From the NCBI RefSeq assembly GCF_001620365.2, contig NZ_LQMT02000039.1:67567-131566 (forward strand): a DNA stretch of 64,000 bases, written 5' to 3'. This document shows positions 44,184 through 54,211 of this stretch, in pieces. The notes under the pieces were generated by a model. It searched no databases, was not told where the DNA came from, and saw only the letters and a program-made list of their open reading frames with translations. Position numbers and translations under genes: made by a program. This DNA is from Amycolatopsis keratiniphila subsp. keratiniphila. GTDB taxonomy: Bacteria; Actinomycetota; Actinomycetes; Mycobacteriales; Pseudonocardiaceae. Each line of letters opens with the position of its first letter. The first letter of the stretch is position 1.

Positions 44184-45577
44184 CTCTCGTCCTCCGCTAC
44201 GCGGCTCGCAGCGACCGGGGCCTGGTGCGTTCCAGCAACCAGGACTCCGTGTACGCAGGTCCCCGCCTGCTCGCCCTCGCCGACGGCATGGGTGGGCACG
44301 CCGCGGGTGAGGTGGCCAGCAAGGTCGTCATCGCCTCACTCGCGCCCCTCGACGACGACGATCCCAGCGACGATCTCCTCGCTCAGCTGAGAGAGGCCGT
44401 CCAGAACGGCAACGCCGCCATCGCCGAACTCGTCCAGCAGGACCCGGACCTCGACGGGATGGGCACGACCCTGACCGCCGTGCTGTTCGCCGGTTCGCGG
44501 ATGGGTGTGGTGCACGTCGGCGACTCGCGGGCGTATCTGATGCGCGGCGGTCAGTTCTCGCAGATCACGCGGGACGACAGCTTCGTCAACGAACTTCTCG
44601 AACAGGGCCGGATCACGCCGGAAGAGGCCGCGGTGCACCCGCAGCGGTCGCTGCTGCTGAAGGCGCTGACCGGGCACGAGGTCGAGCCGAGCCTGACCGT
44701 GCGCGAGGCCCGCGCCGGTGACCGGTACCTGATCTGCTCGGACGGCCTGTCCGGCATGGTCAGCGACGAAACGCTGTCCGAGGCGATCCAGATCCCGGAT
44801 CCGCAGGCCTGTGCGGACCGGATGATCGAGCTGGCGCTCAAGGGCGGCGGCACGGACAACGTGACGGTGATCATCGCCGACGTCGTCGACGTCGACTTCG
44901 GTGAGGACGCGCCCATCGTGGGCGGCGCCGCCGGGGACGGCAGCGACGAATTCCACCAGGGCGACTCCCCCGCCGCCCGCGCCCGTGCGCTGACCCAGCC
45001 CGCGCCGCAGCCGCGGCCCGAGGTCCAGCCCCAGCAGGAGGACCCCAAGGTCAAGCGCCGGAGGCGATTTCGCTGGCTGGCGGGAGCGGTGGTCGTCCTG
45101 ATCGTGCTGGCCGCGGCGGCGATCGCCACGCGGTACTTCGTGCTGAGCCAGTACTACGTCGGCGAGGGGCCCGGCGAGGAGGTCGTGATCTACCGCGGCG
45201 TCCCCGGCAGCATCCTCGGCATCGACCTGCACGCCTACGAGCAGGGCTCGTGCCCGCCGGGCGGGCTGTGCACCGACAAGCTGCTGGTGCCCGCGTTGCA
45301 GGAGGACGCGCGGATCGCGGTGAAGAACGGCGTCAAGAAGGACAACCTCGACGACGCCCGCAAGTACATCGACGACTTCCTGCGGCCGCACAAGCAACTG
45401 GCCGACTGCAAGCCCGACACCAGCTCGACTTCCACGCCGCCTTCCGCTTCGTCACCGCCTCCGGTGTCGTCGTCGGCGGCAGCCCCTTCTACCCCCGCCT
45501 CGCCCAGTTCGGCGAACCAGCCAGCGGGGAGGGACTGCTCGACGCCGGCCACGGCAGCACCAGGGGGCGGTAACTGA
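44180..45577 (+). CDS. pstP: PstP: PP2C-type Ser/Thr phosphatase, membrane-bound
   Basis: This 465-residue phosphatase reverses phosphorylation by PknA/PknB and other kinases. The PPM/PP2C catalytic domain is at residues 5-237, with metal ligands in SSNQDSVY, LADGMGGHAAGE, CSDGLSGMV and GGGTDNVTVI. A linker rich in Pro/Gln is followed by a basic stop and membrane helix at about residues 299-320, then an extracellular part of 145 residues with two Cys (CPPGGLC) and a Ser/Thr/Pro tail. The layout equals mycobacterial PstP. Start overlaps fhaB; stop overlaps the rodA ATG (TGATG). Confidence 0.95.
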   Translation: MTLVLRYAARSDRGLVRSSNQDSVYAGPRLLALADGMGGHAAGEVASKVVIASLAPLDDDDPSDDLLAQLREAVQNGNAAIAELVQQDPDLDGMGTTLTAVLFAGSRMGVVHVGDSRAYLMRGGQFSQITRDDSFVNELLEQGRITPEEAAVHPQRSLLLKALTGHEVEPSLTVREARAGDRYLICSDGLSGMVSDETLSEAIQIPDPQACADRMIELALKGGGTDNVTVIIADVVDVDFGEDAPIVGGAAGDGSDEFHQGDSPAARARALTQPAPQPRPEVQPQQEDPKVKRRRRFRWLAGAVVVLIVLAAAAIATRYFVLSQYYVGEGPGEEVVIYRGVPGSILGIDLHAYEQGSCPPGGLCTDKLLVPALQEDARIAVKNGVKKDNLDDARKYIDDFLRPHKQLADCKPDTSSTSTPPSASSPPPVSSSAAAPSTPASPSSANQPAGRDCSTPATAAPGGGN

Positions 45578-47055
45578 TGAGCACGCCGCTCGCCGATCCG
45601 GCTTCGGCCCAGTTCGCCACGAACCCTCCGCGCGAGCTGCCCAAGCGGCGCGGGACCGAACTCGTCCTCCTGGCGTTCGCGACGTTCATCGTCACCGTCG
45701 CGCTCGTGCTGGTGGAGGCGAACCAGGAGCAGGAGCTCACCAGCTCGATCATCTGGCTGGGGCTGTCGTACCTCGGGGTGCTGACGGCGGCGCATCTGGC
45801 GGTCCGCCGCTGGGCGCCGTACGCGGACCCGGTGATCCTGCCGTGCGTCGCGCTCCTGAACGGGCTCGGCCTGGTGATGATCCACCGGATCGACCTGGCG
45901 CTCGCGGAACGCGCGGTGCAGCAGGGCAAGGAGTACACGCCGGACGTCACCAAGCAGGTGCTGTTCACGGCGATCTCGCTGGTGCTGTTCGTGGTGGTGC
46001 TGGTCGTGATCAGCGACCACCGCACGCTGACCCGCTACGGCTACACCTGCGGCCTGGTCGGCATCGTGGCGCTCGCGCTGCCCGCGGTGCTGCCGTCGAG
46101 CCTTTCCGAGGTCAACGGCGCGAAGGTCTGGATCAAGCTGCCGTTCTTCTCGATCCAGCCCGGCGAGTTCGCGAAGATCCTGCTGATGATCTTCTTCGCT
46201 TCGTTCCTGGTGACGAAACGAGACCTGTTCATGGTCGCGGGCAAGAAGATCGTCGGCGTCGAGCTGCCGCGCGCCCGTGACCTCGGCCCGATCCTGATCG
46301 CGGCGGCCGCCTGCCTCGGCGTGCTGGTGTTCGAGAAGGACCTCGGGACGTCGCTGCTGTTCTTCGGCGTCACGCTGATGATGTTGTACGTCGCGACCGA
46401 GCGGATCATCTGGGTGGTGCTGGGCGTCGGCTTCTTCGCCGCCGGCGCGATCATCGCCTACAACCTGTTCACGCACGTCCAGCAGCGCGTCCGCAACTGG
46501 ATCGACCCGCTCGCCACCTACGACGACGCGGGCGGCGGCTACCAGGTCGCGCAGGGGCTGTTCGGGCTCGGCACCGGCGGGGTCGGCGGCACCGGACTCG
46601 GCGCCGGGCGGCCGGACATGGTCCCCGAGGCCAAGACGGACTTCATCACCACCGCGATCGGCGAGGAGCTCGGCTTCATCGGCCTCGCCGCGATGCTGAT
46701 GCTGTACCTGATCCTGGCGACGCGCGGGATGCGCAGCGCCCTCGCGGTCCGCGACACCTTCGGCAAACTCCTCGGCGGCGGCCTGTCGTTCGCCATGGTC
46801 ATGCAGATCTTCGTCGTCGTCGGCGGCGTCACGAACCTGATCCCGAACACCGGGATCACCGCCCCGTTCCTCTCGCGCGGCGGCTCTTCCCTGCTCGCGA
46901 ACTACATCCTGGTGGCCCTCCTGCTCCGAATCTCCGACGCCGCCCGCAAACCCGCGGTGCGGCCGAAGCCGCAGCAGCCCCAGGCGCCGCTCGCCGAAGC
47001 CCACACGGTGATGGTGCAGCGGCCGCCCGCGAACGGTGAGGGGAGCGCCTCGTGA
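45577..47055 (+). CDS. rodA: RodA: SEDS-family peptidoglycan glycosyltransferase
   Basis: This 492-residue SEDS protein polymerises lipid II for cell elongation, working with the PBP encoded next. There are about 12 membrane helices; SEDS motifs include PGEFAKILLMIFFA, the catalytic Asp in FEKDLGTSL, and IGEELGF-x-G plus GITAPFLSRGGSSLLAN near the C-terminus. N-terminal (35 residues) and C-terminal (45 residues) tails are cytoplasmic, Pro-rich and likely phosphorylated. Its start overlaps pstP by one base and its stop overlaps pbpA by 4 bases, supporting coupled synthesis. Confidence 0.95.
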   Translation: MSTPLADPASAQFATNPPRELPKRRGTELVLLAFATFIVTVALVLVEANQEQELTSSIIWLGLSYLGVLTAAHLAVRRWAPYADPVILPCVALLNGLGLVMIHRIDLALAERAVQQGKEYTPDVTKQVLFTAISLVLFVVVLVVISDHRTLTRYGYTCGLVGIVALALPAVLPSSLSEVNGAKVWIKLPFFSIQPGEFAKILLMIFFASFLVTKRDLFMVAGKKIVGVELPRARDLGPILIAAAACLGVLVFEKDLGTSLLFFGVTLMMLYVATERIIWVVLGVGFFAAGAIIAYNLFTHVQQRVRNWIDPLATYDDAGGGYQVAQGLFGLGTGGVGGTGLGAGRPDMVPEAKTDFITTAIGEELGFIGLAAMLMLYLILATRGMRSALAVRDTFGKLLGGGLSFAMVMQIFVVVGGVTNLIPNTGITAPFLSRGGSSLLANYILVALLLRISDAARKPAVRPKPQQPQAPLAEAHTVMVQRPPANGEGSAS

Positions 47056-48515
47056 ACACCCCGCTCCGCAAGGTCGGCATCGCCATGCTCGTCATGGTGG
47101 TGCTCCTGCTCGCCAACGCCACCTACATCCAGGTGGTCAAGGCCGACGACTACCGCACGGACTCGCGCAACCTGCGGGTGCTCTACGACGAGTACTCCCG
47201 CCAGCGCGGCCTGATCGTGACGCCGGACGGCACGGCGCTCGCGAAGGTCGAACCCTCGAACGACAAGTACAAGTTCATCCGGACCTACGCCGACGGCCCG
47301 ATGTACGCGCCGGTCACCGGCTACTACTCGATCAACTACGGCTCGGGCGGCCTGGAGCGGTCCGAGGACGACGTGCTCAACGGCTCGGACCCGCGGCTGT
47401 TCGTGCGGCGCCTGTCGGACATGGTCACCGGCCGCGACCCGCGCGGCGGGAACGTGCGGCTGACGATCAACCCGGCCGTGCAGAAGGCCGCGTACGACCT
47501 GATGACGCAGAAGGGTTACACCGGCTCGGTGGTCGCGATCGAGCCGAAGACGGGGCGCATCCTGGCGATGGTCTCGACGCCGTCGTACGACCCGAACAAG
47601 CTCGCCTCGCATGTCGGCAAGGAGCAGATCGCGGCCTGGGGCCAGTGGCGCGACGACCCGAAGAAGCCGATGCTGAACCGCGCGATCTCGGAGACCTACC
47701 CGCCGGGTTCGACGGCCAAGCTGCTGGTGACCGCGGCCGCGCTGGAGAACGGCAAGACGGCGGACATGCCGGTCAACACCGCGCCCAACGTCAAGCTCCC
47801 CGGCACGCAGACGACGCTGGAGAACTACGGCGGCGCGGCCTGCAAGGGCAGCACGCTGAAGGAAGCGCTGCGGTATTCCTGCAACGTGCCGTTCGCCGAG
47901 CTCGCCGGCGAACTCGGCAAGGACAAGCTGAACGCGACGGCGAAGAACTTCGGTGTCGGCGAGGATTTGACCGTGCCGATGCGCGTCGCCGCTTCCTCCC
48001 TAGGGCCCCTCGAGTCGAAGGCGGCGCTGTACCAGAGCGCCATCGGACAGCGCGACGTGCGGCTGACCCCGATCCAGGACGCGCTGCTTTCGGCGACCAT
48101 CGCCAACAACGGGATGGCGATGAAACCGCAGCTGGTGCAGGCGCTGCTGGCGCCGAACCTGTCGACCATCGAGGACTACAAGCCGGCCGAGCTGACCGGT
48201 GACGCCGCGATGTCCAGCGCGAACGCCGCGATCCTGCGCGACATGATGCTGGCGTCGGAGGAGAACACGAAGGGCGCGGGCAAACGAGGCGACATCCAGA
48301 TCGCCTCCAAGACCGGCACCGCCGAGCACGGCAACGACCCGAAGAACACCCCGCCGCACGCCTGGTACACCGGGTTCGCGCCGGCCATGGACCCGAAGAT
48401 CGCCGTCTCGGTGATCGTCGAATCCGGGGGTAACCGCGGGCTCGAAGCGACCGGTGGCACCGTGGCCGCGGAGATCGGCCGCGCCGCCGTCAACGCCATG
48501 CTCGGGGGTGGATAG
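47052..48515 (+). CDS. pbpA: PbpA: class B penicillin-binding protein transpeptidase
   Basis: This 487-residue bitopic membrane protein crosslinks peptidoglycan with RodA. An N-terminal membrane helix (about residues 10-28) is followed by the PBP dimer-type domain and the transpeptidase domain. Catalytic motifs: nucleophile Ser in PGSTAKLL (SxxK), SCN in YSCNVPF, and KTG in SKTGTAEHG. GTG 47052 overlaps the rodA stop. Size and context equal mycobacterial PbpA. A 3-base gap separates it from pknA. Confidence 0.95.
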   Translation: MNTPLRKVGIAMLVMVVLLLANATYIQVVKADDYRTDSRNLRVLYDEYSRQRGLIVTPDGTALAKVEPSNDKYKFIRTYADGPMYAPVTGYYSINYGSGGLERSEDDVLNGSDPRLFVRRLSDMVTGRDPRGGNVRLTINPAVQKAAYDLMTQKGYTGSVVAIEPKTGRILAMVSTPSYDPNKLASHVGKEQIAAWGQWRDDPKKPMLNRAISETYPPGSTAKLLVTAAALENGKTADMPVNTAPNVKLPGTQTTLENYGGAACKGSTLKEALRYSCNVPFAELAGELGKDKLNATAKNFGVGEDLTVPMRVAASSLGPLESKAALYQSAIGQRDVRLTPIQDALLSATIANNGMAMKPQLVQALLAPNLSTIEDYKPAELTGDAAMSSANAAILRDMMLASEENTKGAGKRGDIQIASKTGTAEHGNDPKNTPPHAWYTGFAPAMDPKIAVSVIVESGGNRGLEATGGTVAAEIGRAAVNAMLGGG

Positions 48516-48518
48516 CGG

Positions 48519-49826
48519 ATGCTGTCCTCGGGTCAGCTGCTGGCCGACCGGTACAAGCTGACGAACCGGATCGCCGTCGGCGGGATGGGCGAGGTCTGGC
48601 AGGCCAGTGACACGCGGCTGGACCGGACGGTCGCGGTCAAGATCCTCAAGGCGGAGCTGTCCGGCGACGCCGAGTTCCTGCACCGGTTCCGGACCGAGGC
48701 GCGGATGACCGCGTCGCTGAACCACCCCGGCATCGCCGCGGTGCACGACTACGGTGAGACGGTCGCGGACGAGCTGTCGATCGCGTATCTGGTGATGGAG
48801 CTGGTCGAAGGCGATCCGCTGGCCGCGATCATCACCCGCGAAGGACGGCTGAACGCCGAGCGCACCCTGGACATCCTGGAGCAGGCCGGTAACGCGCTGC
48901 AGGCCGCGCACGAAACCGGTCTTGTGCACCGCGACGTCAAACCGGGCAACATCATGGTGACCCCGGCGGGACAGGTGAAGATCACCGACTTCGGGGTCGC
49001 GAAGGCCGCTGACGCCGCCCCGGTGACCAGGTCCGGCATGGTCATGGGCACTGCCCACTACATCGCCCCCGAGCAGGCGCTCGGGCACAACGCCGAACCG
49101 GCGAGCGACGTGTACTCGCTGGCCGTGTGCGGCTACGAATGCCTCACCGGGCACCGGCCGTTCCTTTCGGAGAACGCGGTGACGGTCGCGATGATGCACA
49201 TCCGCGACGCCCCGCCGCCGCTGCCGCCGGACGTGCCGCCGGGCGCCCGCGCGGTGATCGAAGCGACCCTGATCAAGGATCCGAGACAGCGGTACAACAG
49301 CGGCGGCGAGTTCGCGGCCGCCGTCGCCGCGGTCCGTGCCGGTCTGCCCCTGCCGACGCCGTCCGGGCTGGTGAACGTGGCCTACTCGGCCGGTCAGCCC
49401 GTACCGCCGCAGCAGGTGCCGCCCGGCCCGCACTCCCCGCCGAACCCGATGGCGGCCGTTGGACCGGCGTCGCATCCGGCGATGCACCCGGTCACCGGCC
49501 CGCCGCCGATGGCGGTCCGCCGTCTGCCCGGCAGACGGCCACAATGGGGCTGGTGGCTGCTGCTCGCGGTGATCCTGATCGCAGTACTGGTGGCAGGAGC
49601 CTTCCTCATCGTGAGACTGGTCGGTTCGGGCAACGGACCGCAGTCGGGCGGCGTGGAAACGAGTGAACACGCGCCGGCTCCGGGTAAGAAGTCCGAAGGT
49701 CCTCCGCCGACGTCCGCATACCCCGCGGCACCGGCGGAGGGCGGCACCGAGGAGCCGGCCGGACAGGCGAATCCAGGAATGATGAGCAGCAAACCTTGGA
49801 CGGAATGGAACGGCACGCAGAGATGA
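48519..49826 (+). CDS. pknA: PknA: transmembrane Ser/Thr protein kinase
   Basis: This 435-residue kinase has a catalytic domain at residues 10-275: glycine loop [10 protein letters not shown], Lys in [20 protein letters not shown], and activation/P+1 segment [13 protein letters not shown] Pro-rich juxtamembrane linker (285-335) leads to a membrane helix at about 346-368 and a short outer tail of 65 Pro/Gly/Ser-rich residues without PASTA repeats. It regulates cell shape with PknB. ATG 48519 follows pbpA by 3 bases; its stop overlaps the pknB start. Confidence 0.95.
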   Translation: MLSSGQLLADRYKLTNRIAVGGMGEVWQASDTRLDRTVAVKILKAELSGDAEFLHRFRTEARMTASLNHPGIAAVHDYGETVADELSIAYLVMELVEGDPLAAIITREGRLNAERTLDILEQAGNALQAAHETGLVHRDVKPGNIMVTPAGQVKITDFGVAKAADAAPVTRSGMVMGTAHYIAPEQALGHNAEPASDVYSLAVCGYECLTGHRPFLSENAVTVAMMHIRDAPPPLPPDVPPGARAVIEATLIKDPRQRYNSGGEFAAAVAAVRAGLPLPTPSGLVNVAYSAGQPVPPQQVPPGPHSPPNPMAAVGPASHPAMHPVTGPPPMAVRRLPGRRPQWGWWLLLAVILIAVLVAGAFLIVRLVGSGNGPQSGGVETSEHAPAPGKKSEGPPPTSAYPAAPAEGGTEEPAGQANPGMMSSKPWTEWNGTQR

Positions 49827-51781
49827 GCACACCAAGACTGCTCAGCAACCGCTACGAGCTGGGCGAGACGCTCGGCTACGGAGGCATGTCCGAGGTCCAC
49901 CACGGCCACGACGTGCGCCTGGGCCGGGAGGTGGCGATCAAGATCCTGCGTGCCGACCTGGCGCGGGATCCCCAGTTCCAAGAACGTTTCCGTCGCGAGG
50001 CACAGAACGCGGCGGCACTGAACCACCCGGCGATCGTCGCCGTCTACGACACCGGCGAGACGAACACCGAGTTCGGCCCGCTGCCCTACATCGTGATGGA
50101 GTACGTCGAAGGACGGACTCTGCGCGACATCGTGAAGACCGAAGGCCCGATGTCGCAGAAGCGGGCCATGGAGGTCATGGCCGACGTCTGCGCGGCACTG
50201 GACTTCTCGCACCGGCACGGCATCGTGCACCGCGACGTCAAACCGGCGAACGTGATGATCACGAAGAACGGCGCCGTCAAGGTGATGGACTTCGGCATCG
50301 CGCGCGCCATGCACGACGGGCAGTCCGCGATGACGCAGACCGCCGCGGTGATCGGCACGGCGCAGTACCTCTCGCCGGAGCAGGCCCGCGGTGAGTCCGT
50401 CGACGCGCGTTCCGACGTCTACGCCGCCGGCTGCGTGCTGTACGAACTCATCACCGGCGAGCCGCCCTTCACCGGCGACTCGCCCGTGGCGGTGGCGTAC
50501 CAGCACGTCCGGGAAGACCCGAACCCGCCGTCGTCGGTGAACCCGGCCGTGGCGCCCGAGCTCGACGCCGTCGTGCTCAAGGCGCTCGCGAAGGGCCCGG
50601 CGAACCGGTACCAGTCGTCCGCGGAGATGCGTTCGGACCTGGTCCGGACGCTGTCCGGTCAGCGGCCCGCCGCGCCGATGGTGATGTCGGAGGACGAGCG
50701 CACCCAGGTCATGGACTCCGACCGCCGGGTGCCGCCGCGCTACGACCAGTACGAGGAAGACGACGAAGACCCGGCCGCGAAGAAGAAGCGGCGCGCCTGG
50801 CTCATCGCCGGTCTCGTGGTCTCGCTGGCCGCCATCGTGCTGCTGATCATGTGGCTGATGGGTGCTTTCCAGGGCGCCGGTGCGGAGAGCAAGACGGTCC
50901 CGAAGGTGGTCGGGCAGTCCGAGGTCTCGGCGAAGGACACGCTGCGCGGCGCCGGCTTCACCTCACTCGAAACCAAGAAGATCACTTGCACCGGCGAGTC
51001 CGTGAACGGCCAGCCCTCGTGTGACGAGAACCAGATCGACAAGGTCATCAGCATCAACCCCGCCGAGGGGCAGGTGGTACCGACCTCGGACAAGATCACG
51101 CTGACCGTCGGCGCGAAGCCGGGCAAGGTCAAGACGCCGGACCTCAAGGGCAAGAGCGTCTCCGAGGCCACCACGGCGCTGACCGAAGCCGGTCTGAAGC
51201 TCGGTGCGACCAGCGAGGAAGAGACCGAAGACCCGAACCAGGCAGGCAAGGTCATGTCGCAGAACCCGAGCGCGCAGGCCGAGGTCGACCAGGGTTCGAG
51301 GGTCGACATCACGGTCGGCAAGTCCAAGGAACTGAAGACGGTCCCGAACTACAAGGGCAAGACTCAGGCCGAGGCCGAAGCCGGGTTGAAGGCGGCCGGG
51401 TTCACCCCGCAGGTCACCAACGTCGACTCCGACCAGCCCAAGGGCACCGTGATCGACCAGACCCCGAACGGCGGCAAGCTGGCCGTCGGCAGTGTGGTCA
51501 AGCTGTCGGTGTCGAACGGCAACCAGGAGACCTTCGACATGCCGAACCTGAAGGGCATGACCGAGGATCAGGCACTCCGCCAGTTGCAGCAGCTGGGCTG
51601 GAACGGTCAGCTGGACACGCAGGCCGACAAGAACGGTGACAAGGATCTGGCGGGCAAGGTCAGCAAGACCAACCCGCAGGCCGGTTCGAAGATCGCGAAG
51701 AACGCGCCGATCACGCTGTTCATCGTCGAAAGCGACGAGACGCCGACGTCGTCGAGCTCGCGGCTCTTCCCGCCTCCGTGA
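49823..51781 (+). CDS. pknB: PknB: Ser/Thr protein kinase with four PASTA domains
   Basis: This 652-residue kinase senses lipid II/muropeptides through its outer PASTA repeats and controls cell-wall growth. The kinase domain spans residues 8-275, with [29 protein letters not shown], and an activation loop [18 protein letters not shown] with the two Thr of the PknB family. An acidic/basic linker leads to a membrane helix near 325-348; four PASTA units cover about 355-640, the first containing a Cys pair. The tail [10 protein letters not shown] is short. ATG 49823 overlaps the pknA stop (ATGA); an upstream in-frame ATG at 49796 lies inside pknA. Last gene of the operon. Confidence 0.96.
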   Translation: MSTPRLLSNRYELGETLGYGGMSEVHHGHDVRLGREVAIKILRADLARDPQFQERFRREAQNAAALNHPAIVAVYDTGETNTEFGPLPYIVMEYVEGRTLRDIVKTEGPMSQKRAMEVMADVCAALDFSHRHGIVHRDVKPANVMITKNGAVKVMDFGIARAMHDGQSAMTQTAAVIGTAQYLSPEQARGESVDARSDVYAAGCVLYELITGEPPFTGDSPVAVAYQHVREDPNPPSSVNPAVAPELDAVVLKALAKGPANRYQSSAEMRSDLVRTLSGQRPAAPMVMSEDERTQVMDSDRRVPPRYDQYEEDDEDPAAKKKRRAWLIAGLVVSLAAIVLLIMWLMGAFQGAGAESKTVPKVVGQSEVSAKDTLRGAGFTSLETKKITCTGESVNGQPSCDENQIDKVISINPAEGQVVPTSDKITLTVGAKPGKVKTPDLKGKSVSEATTALTEAGLKLGATSEEETEDPNQAGKVMSQNPSAQAEVDQGSRVDITVGKSKELKTVPNYKGKTQAEAEAGLKAAGFTPQVTNVDSDQPKGTVIDQTPNGGKLAVGSVVKLSVSNGNQETFDMPNLKGMTEDQALRQLQQLGWNGQLDTQADKNGDKDLAGKVSKTNPQAGSKIAKNAPITLFIVESDETPTSSSSRLFPPP

Positions 51782-51799
51782 TCCGGAGCTGAGTGAGGA

Positions 51800-51831
51800 G
51801 GGCCCCGCACGGTTTCGTGCGGGGCCCTTTT
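51800..51831 (+). terminator. Strong terminator of the fhaA-pknB operon
   Basis: GGGCCCCGCAC (51800-51810) and GTGCGGGGCCC (51818-51828) pair perfectly around GGTTTCG and are followed by TTTT-like sequence, 18 bases after the pknB stop. Confidence 0.85.
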
Positions 51832-51935
51832 CATGTCCAGCCCCTTCGTTAGACGTTCTTCGCCAGCTGCAGACGGGAATGAAAGCCCATGCGGCGTGAG
51901 TCCGGACTGGCGATGCAGACAGACCTGATCCCGAG

Positions 51936-52106
51936 TGTCCACAAGGGACATATCGCGTCGATCCGGCATCCATTTGATACCTTTATGTCCGTTTCCGGAC
52001 GGGGTCGTGAGTGATAATGAGGGTTAGAACCACCCAAATCACTCACGACCCCCGCACAAAGTGGCCAAATCGGGCATTTTCGCTCGAACAGCGTCCCTTG
52101 TGGACA
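51936..52106. repeat. Nested inverted repeats in a gene-free stretch
   Basis: Outer arms TGTCCACAAGGGAC (51936-51949) and GTCCCTTGTGGACA (52093-52106) are perfect 14-bp complements. Inside them GGGGTCGTGAGTGAT (52001-52015) and ATCACTCACGACCCC (52038-52052) are perfect 15-bp complements. A further half copy (CACTCACGACCCC) is at 52203-52215. The gap 51832-52230 is otherwise empty of genes and AT-richer than its flanks. The structure looks like a small non-autonomous element or a folded RNA/terminator complex; no terminal duplication is seen. Confidence 0.6.
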
Positions 52107-52230
52107 GTCAAGGGGCGCGCGCCAGGCCGTTATGGCGAGCATGCTCCCACCACCAACTCCACACGCCATGTTTGACTTACCTCTCAATAGAACCGTCCTC
52201 ACCACTCACGACCCCCTGGATAGGCGTCGA

Positions 52231-52773
52231 TCAGAGCGCCAAGCTTTCGAGCAGTCCTTGGTATGCCTGCTGAATCCGCCCGCTGCTGGTCCGCACCACG
52301 ACCGCCTTCGGCCGCGTGGCGATGAGCGCCATGAGCCGGTCGTACATCTCCGCCAGCCGTTCGGGCCCGCCCAGCATCTCGTGCGCCTCGACGTGTTCGG
52401 GCTCCGCCGCCGCGCGCGTGCGCTCGGCGAACCGCCGGAGCACGTTGTCCTTGGTGTCGAGGAGGACGATTTCGTGGAACTCCGCGGCCGTTTCGACGGC
52501 GAGCGTTTCGAGGCGTTCGAGGAGATCGGCGCGGCCGAGGAACTGCGGGACGATCACGTCGTGGCCCGCGAGCAGCTGGGTGCGAGCGGCGCTCACGGCG
52601 AGGTCGCGGGCGAGCGTCCCGGCTTTCGCGGCGTTCTCGCGCCAGGCGCCGAGCAGGCCGCGGAGCCGGTCGATGTCGAGGTTCAGCGTCAGCGGATGGT
52701 CTTCGGCGTACAACCGGGCAAGGGTCGACTTCCCGCAGGCGGGCGGGCCGTTGAGCACGATGAGCCGCGGCAT
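52231..52773 (-). CDS. P-loop kinase/zeta-toxin-like ATP-binding protein
   Basis: This 180-residue single-domain P-loop protein of the AAA_33 type has Walker A NGPPACGKST at residues 8-17, DIDRLRGLLG as the substrate/acid loop, GHDVIVPQFLGR, and an HxxLLDTKDNVLRRF-like core. The family includes small-molecule and polynucleotide kinases, chloramphenicol phosphotransferase and zeta toxins; which of these it is cannot be told, and no antitoxin gene adjoins. ATG 52773 overlaps the ABC permease stop by one base, so it is the last gene of the trpG-ABC operon. Confidence 0.8.
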   Translation of the reverse strand: MPRLIVLNGPPACGKSTLARLYAEDHPLTLNLDIDRLRGLLGAWRENAAKAGTLARDLAVSAARTQLLAGHDVIVPQFLGRADLLERLETLAVETAAEFHEIVLLDTKDNVLRRFAERTRAAAEPEHVEAHEMLGGPERLAEMYDRLMALIATRPKAVVVRTSSGRIQQAYQGLLESLAL

Positions 52774-53408
52774 CAGGCGTTGCGCCTGAGCAGATACCCG
52801 ACGGCCGTCGCGCTCAGCAGCAAAGCGGAGACCGCGGCTACGACGGCCACGATGAACGGACCGGTCAGTGGTTGTTGCGAGGCCAAGGCTCGCAGCAGCG
52901 GATTGGCGAGCGGCAGCCACTTCACCAGGAGCACCGCCGCGAGGGCGAAGATCGCGGCCAGGACGGACCAGCCGACCCGCGGCACCAGCAGCCGCGAACA
53001 GGGCAGGCCGATCGCGATCCCGAACAGCGCGCACAGCGCGTGCGCCGAGGCCCCCAGCGCGAAGGTGCCGATCGTGAAGCCGCCGGTCCGGAGTCCCGAC
53101 CACAGCACCGTCACGAGGATCAGCACGACCGCACAGCCGAAGACGGCCAGCGTGGCGCCGCCGAGGACCGACCGCCAGCGTCGCGCGTGGCTGAAGGTCA
53201 CCAGCCGCTGGACCGGGTCTTCGACGTCGAGCATCGCGATGGTCAGCCAGCACGACACGACGAGGAGCGAGCCCGCGCTGATCCCGTACTGCGGCAGCAG
53301 CGGCGACTTCGGATCCGTGTAGAGCACGGTGTTCACCGCGATGTACGCGAGGATCGCGGGCAGATAGCGCTGGGAGTGGCCGAGCAGCGCGAGGTAGTAG
53401 CGGGTCAT
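52773..53408 (-). CDS. ABC transporter permease-like membrane protein
   Basis: This 211-residue protein has six hydrophobic segments and no soluble domain (for example AILAYIAVNTVLYTDP and SALLLSATAVGYLLRRNA). It follows an ABC ATPase gene, whose stop overlaps its ATG at 53408 (ATGA), so it is the membrane partner of that ATPase in an ABC-2-like exporter. It is small for the group. No signature gives a substrate. The open frame upstream of 53408 is shadow of the ATPase. Confidence 0.75.
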   Translation of the reverse strand: MTRYYLALLGHSQRYLPAILAYIAVNTVLYTDPKSPLLPQYGISAGSLLVVSCWLTIAMLDVEDPVQRLVTFSHARRWRSVLGGATLAVFGCAVVLILVTVLWSGLRTGGFTIGTFALGASAHALCALFGIAIGLPCSRLLVPRVGWSVLAAIFALAAVLLVKWLPLANPLLRALASQQPLTGPFIVAVVAAVSALLLSATAVGYLLRRNA

Positions 53409-54211
53409 GGCGAGCACGGCGTCACCTCCCGGACCGAAAAGCCGCGGTTGAGCGCGCGGAGCAGGACCGTGTCGGCGTGCCCGGCTTCGACCGTCAGGAC
53501 CACCTTCCCGTCCTCGGCCACGACGTGGCTCACGCCGAGTTCCGAAGACCAATCGCCGCCGGGTCCGTGAAGCACGATCCTTGTCGCGTTTTCGGCTCTT
53601 TTTTCGACACGAGTCAGAAGGCCGTCGTCGATCCGGTAGACGTCGTCGGCGTGGGCGTGCACGACGGAGGCTCGGTGATCGGTAAAGACCACGCTCGCGC
53701 CCCGCTCCTTGGTCTCGGCGACGAGTTCCCCGAGCACGGTGTGGGCTTCGACGTCGAGACCGGACCAGGGCTCGTCGAGGATCAGCAGGTCCGGCTCGGC
53801 GAGGACCGCCTGGGCGAGGCCGACCTTCTGGGCGTTGCCCTTCGACAGGGTCCGCAAGGGCGCGTCCGGGCCGCCGACCAGCGCCAGCCGGTCCAGCAGG
53901 GGATCGATCGCCGACAAGTCGACATGGCCGTCGATGCGGGCCATATGCCGCAGGTACGCCCTGGCACTCATCCGTTGTCCCGCCGGGAAGCGGTCCGGGA
54001 GGTAGCCGACGCGTGGATCGCCCACGACGGCTCCCGAAGTCTCACGGGAAAGTGCCGCGAGGATCCTGAGCAGCGTCGACTTCCCCGAGCCGTTCGAACC
54101 GAGGACGCCGACGACGCGACCCGCCGGGATGTCGAGGTCGACGTCGGCGAGCACGGGTTCGCCGCGGCCATAGCGCTTACCGACTCCTTCGAGCCGGATC
54201 AGCGAGGTCAC
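53405..54211 (-). CDS. ABC transporter ATP-binding protein
   Basis: This 268-residue ABC ATPase has Walker A GSNGSGKST at about residues 36-44, a degenerate signature LSKGNAQKVGLA (LSGGQ replaced), Walker B LLILDEPWSGLD and the switch His in FTDHRAS. The C-terminal 60 residues add a beta domain. GTG 54211 overlaps the trpG stop (GTGA), so it is translationally coupled to trpG. The membrane partner is encoded next. The drifted signature LSKGN is also seen in other export-type ATPases. Confidence 0.88.
   Translation of the reverse strand: MTSLIRLEGVGKRYGRGEPVLADVDLDIPAGRVVGVLGSNGSGKSTLLRILAALSRETSGAVVGDPRVGYLPDRFPAGQRMSARAYLRHMARIDGHVDLSAIDPLLDRLALVGGPDAPLRTLSKGNAQKVGLAQAVLAEPDLLILDEPWSGLDVEAHTVLGELVAETKERGASVVFTDHRASVVHAHADDVYRIDDGLLTRVEKRAENATRIVLHGPGGDWSSELGVSHVVAEDGKVVLTVEAGHADTVLLRALNRGFSVREVTPCSP

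Noticed and set aside
45235-47004. 589-residue minus-strand open frame opposite pstP/rodA
   Set aside because: It is antisense shadow of two well-supported genes; its composition (Arg/Asp/Gln-rich) is typical of such shadows in GC-rich DNA.
52231-52773. Zeta-type toxin of a toxin-antitoxin pair
   Set aside because: No adjacent small antitoxin gene; it is coupled to an ABC permease gene and fits the general P-loop kinase group as well.
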